Shown here: in pieces, positions 5,168 through 8,540 of the stretch
How the letters are laid out: every line of letters begins with the position of its first letter
How positions within the stretch are numbered: position 1 is the first letter of the stretch
From: an uncultured Ruminococcus sp.
GTDB lineage: Bacteria; Bacillota; Clostridia; Oscillospirales; Ruminococcaceae
Length of the DNA: 8,540 nucleotides
Assembly (NCBI GenBank): GCA_937894495.1
Contig: CALCRR010000220.1
Coordinates: 1-8,540 of the forward strand
Reading direction: 5' to 3'
Made by a program: the position numbers and the translations under genes
Notes under the pieces: model-generated
The model's input: only the letters and a program-made list of their open reading frames with translations
What the model was told of the DNA's origin: nothing
Databases searched by the model: none

Positions 5168-6359
5168 AGATGTAAAAAACATTCTAAACGAAAAACCAAA
5201 CTTAAGAGAAAAATTATTTTGCAGAGGTTATTTAATAACAGATGATAGAGATATTTCTTTAACAGATTATCCTTTTTATGATAATTGGGCAGAATACCAA
5301 ATCTATAATTATAGAATTCTTGTTCATAAAGATCAACACTTGTACTATGGTGAAAATGAATCAAAGCGTGTTATTCTAATCGGTAATGCAGTCAATCCAT
5401 TTAAGATGATTTATGATGAGAACGAATTGATCCGTGATTTACTCGTATGTGATAATAATGATAAATATATTGACACAATAAATGAGTTCACAGGAGTTTT
5501 TTTTGTTGGCATTTTTGAAAAAGATAATTTTATCTTTCTGACTGATCCGACAGAGATGCTTTTTGCATCTTATGGAATTATAAAATCAAAACTGTATATT
5601 TCGTCCCATCCTCAGTTAATAGGTGATTTTTGTGATTTAGTTCGCAGTAGATATGCAGTTGAATTAGAAAACTATAGATTCTTTAAAAAATATGGTACAT
5701 TCTTTCCTGGAAATATCACACAATTTAACGATGTAAAAAGAGTTCTGACTAATCATTATTATGTTTATAATGGGCAAAATATTGAATTTAAGCGTTTTTA
5801 CCCTACTAAAGTATTATATACTTGTTCTAGCAGAGAAGAATATATTTCAGTGGTAAAAGAGGTATCAAGGATTTTGCATAATACTATGATATGTGCAGCA
5901 AAGAAATGGAAAAATGCTGCAATATCCATGACTGGTGGAATGGATAGTAAGACAACAATGTCTGCTGCAAATAATAGATTAGATCAAATAATAGAATTAT
6001 CTCCAAGCAAAATATTTATAATGATAGGAATAAATGATATTGCGTATGATATTCCTATGTCTGACATAACAGACAATATGAATAATATCTGTAAAAAAAT
6101 ACACGGGGAACTGCCAAATACGGAGATATACATTCAAAGCGTATTGCCAAATGAAGAAAAGTCATATTCAGATAAGATTATTAACCTAAATGAATATTAC
6201 GAGTCGCTATGTTACGATAATGGCTTTACATTTATTGATTTGTATCCTGAATTCATAAATGGAGACAGTATTAATGAAGATTTGTATTGTGATGGAACGC
6301 ACATAAATGGTGCGGGATATAAAATATGGATTGAAGAAGTAAAAAAATATGTAAATTGA
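5151..6359 (+). CDS. Chimeric protein: asparagine-synthase-like N-part fused to the C-half of an SGNH hydrolase
   Basis: The 402-aa frame joins two unrelated halves. Residues 1 to about 273 resemble asparagine-synthase-like proteins of capsule clusters: an amidotransferase-fold domain without the catalytic Cys2 (the protein begins MYHS; GVFFVGIFEKDNFIFLTDP at 115-133 fits the fold), then the PP-loop ATP motif SMTGGMDS at 259-266. An AsnB synthetase domain would go on for 200 or more residues, but here it ends at about 273. Residues 275-402 are the second half of an SGNH/GDSL hydrolase: NRLDQII, PSKIFIMIGIND (block III, Asn295) and DGTHINGAGY (block V, Asp381 and His384). Block I with the nucleophilic Ser and block II are absent. 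Neither activity is expected to be intact. Start ATG has AAGGAG inside the dehydrogenase gene. The join lies near bases 5964-5978. It may be a deletion scar, a new fusion protein or an assembly join. Confidence 0.8.
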   Translation: MYHSVEDVKNILNEKPNLREKLFCRGYLITDDRDISLTDYPFYDNWAEYQIYNYRILVHKDQHLYYGENESKRVILIGNAVNPFKMIYDENELIRDLLVCDNNDKYIDTINEFTGVFFVGIFEKDNFIFLTDPTEMLFASYGIIKSKLYISSHPQLIGDFCDLVRSRYAVELENYRFFKKYGTFFPGNITQFNDVKRVLTNHYYVYNGQNIEFKRFYPTKVLYTCSSREEYISVVKEVSRILHNTMICAAKKWKNAAISMTGGMDSKTTMSAANNRLDQIIELSPSKIFIMIGINDIAYDIPMSDITDNMNNICKKIHGELPNTEIYIQSVLPNEEKSYSDKIINLNEYYESLCYDNGFTFIDLYPEFINGDSINEDLYCDGTHINGAGYKIWIEEVKKYVN

Positions 6360-6428
6360 TTGAATCAAAAATATATTTCTAAAATATCTTGTTCGAATAA
6401 TCTATTATATATATGGTGAAGAAAATAA

Positions 6429-7943
6429 ATGGGTAAGTTTGGAAAAAGTGTAAAGATATTTGTTTATGGTGTTTTATCTCAAACTGTTATTCTATTGTTA
6501 GGGATTATTGTACCTAAACTGCTTATTGTAAATTACGGTTCAGAAGTAAACGGACTGTTATCATCTGTTAGACAGGTATTTGTATATGTGACTTTACTTG
6601 AAGCTGGTATTGGTGGTGCATCTGTACAAGCTTTATATGAACCTATTTCAAAGAGTGACTATGTAAGATCGTCGCAAATATTAGCAGCGACTGACAGGTA
6701 TTATAAGAGAACAGGATTTTTGTATGCAATAGCTGTAGTTTTGCTTGCTATAATCTATCCCATCATCATAAAGAGTTCTATCTCACCTATTGTTGTTGCG
6801 TGGGTTATTTTCTTTCAAGGTGCCTCTGGTGTAATAAATTATTTCTTTCAAGGCAAATATACAATACTGATGAAAGTTGATGGAAGGAGTTATATAACTA
6901 CTAACGCTAACACAGTTGTTAATGTTCTCTCAAAAGTATTTCAGATAATTCTGATTATGATAGGATCAAATATAGTTATAATTCAGTTTTCCTATTTTAT
7001 TATAAGTATCACTCAAATGATATATATACTCTGGTATACAAGAAGGCATTATCCTTGGCTAGACCTACAGCAAGAACCTGACTATAAATCTTTAACACAA
7101 AGTAAAAATGTAATAATACATCAGATTGCATGGATGATTTTCAATAATACGGATATTATAGTTCTTACCTATTTTTGCGGCTTGACCTCAGTAAGTATTT
7201 ATTCATTATACAGCATGATCGTGAGTTGTGTTACAAATGTGTTAACTGTTCTGGTTAGCAGCGTCGAGTTCGCTCTGGGACAGTTATTTAATTCTGATAG
7301 AAAAAAATTTGATAAACTTCATGAAACTTATGAAACCTATTTTTTGGCTACACTATTTTCGCTGTTTACAATAACCTACATAATGTTACCATCATTTATA
7401 AGAATTTATACAAATGGTATTAAAGATGCAAACTATATTGATAAATATCTTCCAATTCTGTTTGTTTTTCTAAACGTTTTATTGTATTCAAGAAATTCTT
7501 CAATGCTGATAATTAATATTGCAGGACATTTTAAACAAACACAAAATCAGGCAATTATCGAAAGTATTATCAACCTGTCTATTTCTCTAATTTTAGTTAA
7601 TATAATTGGAATATACGGAGTATTGATTGGAACTATAATCGCATTGCTTTATAGGTCTAACGAAATAATAATATATGCTAACACAAAAATCCTAAACAGA
7701 AAATGTTCAATAACATACAGAAGGATTTTGATAAACTTTGCAATTATGATAGTATGTATTTTGATAATTAAAATAATACTTCCAGTAATAAACGGATATT
7801 TTACGTGGGGTATAAATGCAATTTGGGTTTCGGTGTTATGTATTACTTTATTTTTTGCTGTTGATTCATTATTTGATAATAGTAGCTTCGCAATTATTAA
7901 AGGCGTTGTTAAAGGAAAAATTATAAAAAAGAAAGAGAATTAA
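6429..7943 (+). CDS. Wzx-type oligosaccharide flippase (MOP/PST superfamily)
   Basis: A 504-aa polytopic membrane protein of the polysaccharide transport family, expected to flip undecaprenyl-linked repeat units to the outer face of the membrane. About 12-14 hydrophobic segments can be read, e.g. residues 11-33, 96-115, 120-140, 165-200, 230-250, 255-285, 303-325, 340-365, 378-408 and 434-480, with a basic tail (KGKIIKKKEN). The N-terminal pattern (KIFVYGVLSQTVILLLG, then a loop YGSEVNGLLSSVRQ) fits this family, which puts helix 1 and a conserved Gly/Ser-rich second helix first. Length is normal. The ATG follows a GGTGAAG-type ribosome site 69 bases after the fused gene. The gene is very A+T rich, like the fused gene before it and unlike the dehydrogenase. 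Its substrate presumably is the glycan started by the sugar transferase. Confidence 0.92.
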   Translation: MGKFGKSVKIFVYGVLSQTVILLLGIIVPKLLIVNYGSEVNGLLSSVRQVFVYVTLLEAGIGGASVQALYEPISKSDYVRSSQILAATDRYYKRTGFLYAIAVVLLAIIYPIIIKSSISPIVVAWVIFFQGASGVINYFFQGKYTILMKVDGRSYITTNANTVVNVLSKVFQIILIMIGSNIVIIQFSYFIISITQMIYILWYTRRHYPWLDLQQEPDYKSLTQSKNVIIHQIAWMIFNNTDIIVLTYFCGLTSVSIYSLYSMIVSCVTNVLTVLVSSVEFALGQLFNSDRKKFDKLHETYETYFLATLFSLFTITYIMLPSFIRIYTNGIKDANYIDKYLPILFVFLNVLLYSRNSSMLIINIAGHFKQTQNQAIIESIINLSISLILVNIIGIYGVLIGTIIALLYRSNEIIIYANTKILNRKCSITYRRILINFAIMIVCILIIKIILPVINGYFTWGINAIWVSVLCITLFFAVDSLFDNSSFAIIKGVVKGKIIKKKEN

Positions 7944-7971
7944 ATTGCTTGATTAGATCACATTGATGATT

Positions 7972-8040
7972 CTTTTCTATTATTAAGTGAAAACTAATTA
8001 TTTCATTTATTCAAAGGGAATTCTATCTAAAATAGAAAAG
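7972..8040. repeat. 10-bp inverted repeat after the flippase gene
   Basis: CTTTTCTATT at 7972-7981 is the exact reverse complement of AATAGAAAAG at 8031-8040; the right arm also pairs with TTCTAT at 8021-8026 as a local hairpin. A further near-copy, AATAGAAAAA, lies at 8255-8264. The A+T-rich arms make a weak stem and there is no G+C-rich terminator, so the function is unclear; chance is possible in A+T-rich DNA. Confidence 0.35.
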
Positions 8041-8044
8041 TAAA

Positions 8045-8249
8045 GAGCAAAACTTCTCCACTAAAACCTTATCCCCGGCAAAACACTGACTAACACAGAA
8101 AAATGAAGCATGTCAAAAAGACCTTTAGCTGAGAAAGCTAAAAGCCTGACAAAAATATCAGATCTGTGATCTATGAAGCCCTTTTGATTTTCTTAAGACT
8201 TCTGTATGACGCCTTGGACTTTACGTTTGTTTTAAAGTTTTGCTCGGGG
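8045..8249 (+). ncRNA. Candidate structured leader RNA or MITE-like element
   Basis: The 341-base gap between the flippase and the next gene contains no credible coding frame but has long-range pairing. CCCCGGCAAAAC (8073-8084) pairs with GTTTTGCTCGGGG (8237-8249) as 12 bp with one bulged T. The same right arm can instead pair with GAGCAAAACTT (8045-8055), giving 11 bp, so the two helices exclude each other. Inside lie a 7-bp hairpin (TTTAGCT/AGCTAAA, 8124-8142) and a 5-bp one (AGATC/GATCT, 8160-8172). This could be a switchable RNA leader for the next gene or a small non-autonomous element with terminal inverted repeats; no clear target-site duplication flanks it. No known RNA family was recognised. 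Confidence 0.3.
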
Positions 8250-8284
8250 CTAAAAATAGAAAAATATGGAGTGGATATTATATT

Positions 8285-8540
8285 TTGATTATAACTCAAA
8301 TTACATTATTAGAAGCTCTAAAGACCTCATTGTTTGGCAGTACTCCTAAGTATCCAGATAATATTGACTGGGTTGAAGTTATAGAAGAAGCAAAAGCTCA
8401 AACTGTAATAGGGCTCATCAGTTCTGTCATTCCAGTAAAAGACGAAACTACAGAAATGGGCAAGGCAACGTATATGCGTATACTTTATGAGCAGGATAAA
8501 CTCATAAAGCTGCTTGATGATAATGATGTTCCATGCGTGA
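8285..8540 (+). CDS. Nucleotidyltransferase family protein (PF14907 type), N-terminal part, cut by the right edge
   Basis: Only the first 85 codons are visible. The start is taken as TTG at 8285-8287, preceded by GGAGTGGAT (8268-8276) with an 8-base spacer; no ATG in frame is closer, and the first Met within the frame lies after the conserved start of the domain. The protein begins with LLEALKTSLFG, then DWVEVIEEAKAQTVIGLISSVIP, then MRILYEQDKLIKLLDDNDVPCV. This order matches the N-terminal region of uncharacterised nucleotidyltransferases often found in capsule and exopolysaccharide clusters. The catalytic GD...D motif would come later, outside the window. The role is presumably in glycan or cell-surface modification, but the substrate of this family is not known to me. 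Confidence 0.75.
   Translation, partial: MIITQITLLEALKTSLFGSTPKYPDNIDWVEVIEEAKAQTVIGLISSVIPVKDETTEMGKATYMRILYEQDKLIKLLDDNDVPCV

Noticed and set aside
4609..5364. Long open frame of 251 codons on the minus strand
   Set aside because: It is antisense to the well-supported dehydrogenase and the fused gene, crosses both, and gives a Ser/Leu-rich product with no recognisable motif.
6390..6428. Promoter before the flippase gene
   Set aside because: A+T-rich hexamer-like strings are present, but no -35/-10 pair with good spacing; the gene is probably transcribed with those before it.
7944..8284. Coding remnant in the gap before the last gene
   Set aside because: All frames are broken by frequent stops and no protein motif could be recognised; RNA or element structure is a better reading.
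1..8540. CRISPR array, tRNA or rRNA genes
   Set aside because: No regularly spaced direct repeats and no tRNA or rRNA signature were seen on either strand.

Overview
The window reads as chromosomal DNA from a Gram-positive gut or rumen Clostridia bacterium, most likely Ruminococcus or a close relative. This is an inference from the gene types (helicase-associated repeat protein, Rpn-type nuclease, capsule genes including a PF14907-type nucleotidyltransferase), the AGGAGG-like ribosome binding sites, GTG/TTG starts and mosaic base composition. All family calls come from motif recognition by eye; no search was run.

Left part (1-2516) is accessory DNA. It holds the C-terminal part of a helicase-associated (HA) repeat protein, whose frame is open through the left edge, and then a strong hairpin terminator. 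Next comes a divergent Rpn-family PD-(D/E)XK nuclease gene on the minus strand, driven by a perfect TTGACA-17-TATAAT promoter with a leader of only about 15 nt. After it lie an orphan hairpin terminator and the 3' remnant of a tyrosine recombinase (box II and the catalytic tyrosine survive, the rest is gone).

Right part (2517-8540) is a co-directional surface-polysaccharide cluster. In order: an 80-aa protein of unknown function; a PglC/WcaJ-type phosphoglycosyl transferase that would start the lipid-linked glycan; an HpcH/HpaI-type aldolase; an NAD-dependent D-2-hydroxyacid dehydrogenase; a fused asparagine-synthase-like/SGNH-hydrolase protein; a Wzx-type flippase; a 341-base non-coding gap with a long-range inverted repeat; and the start of a nucleotidyltransferase-family gene cut by the window edge. 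From the aldolase through the fused gene the frames overlap, which suggests translational coupling. Aldolase plus dehydrogenase could make a 2-hydroxy acid, and an AsnB-like ATP-dependent ligase could attach it to an amino sugar. No glycosyltransferase or polymerase is in view, so the cluster must continue to the right.

The most unusual item is the 402-aa fused gene at 5151-6359. An AsnB-like protein stops just after its PP-loop motif and runs in frame into the second half of an SGNH hydrolase, so both parent domains are incomplete. It looks like an in-frame deletion scar between two capsule genes, or a new chimeric protein, or an assembly join. Base composition also drops sharply near 5150, where the overlapping gene begins.
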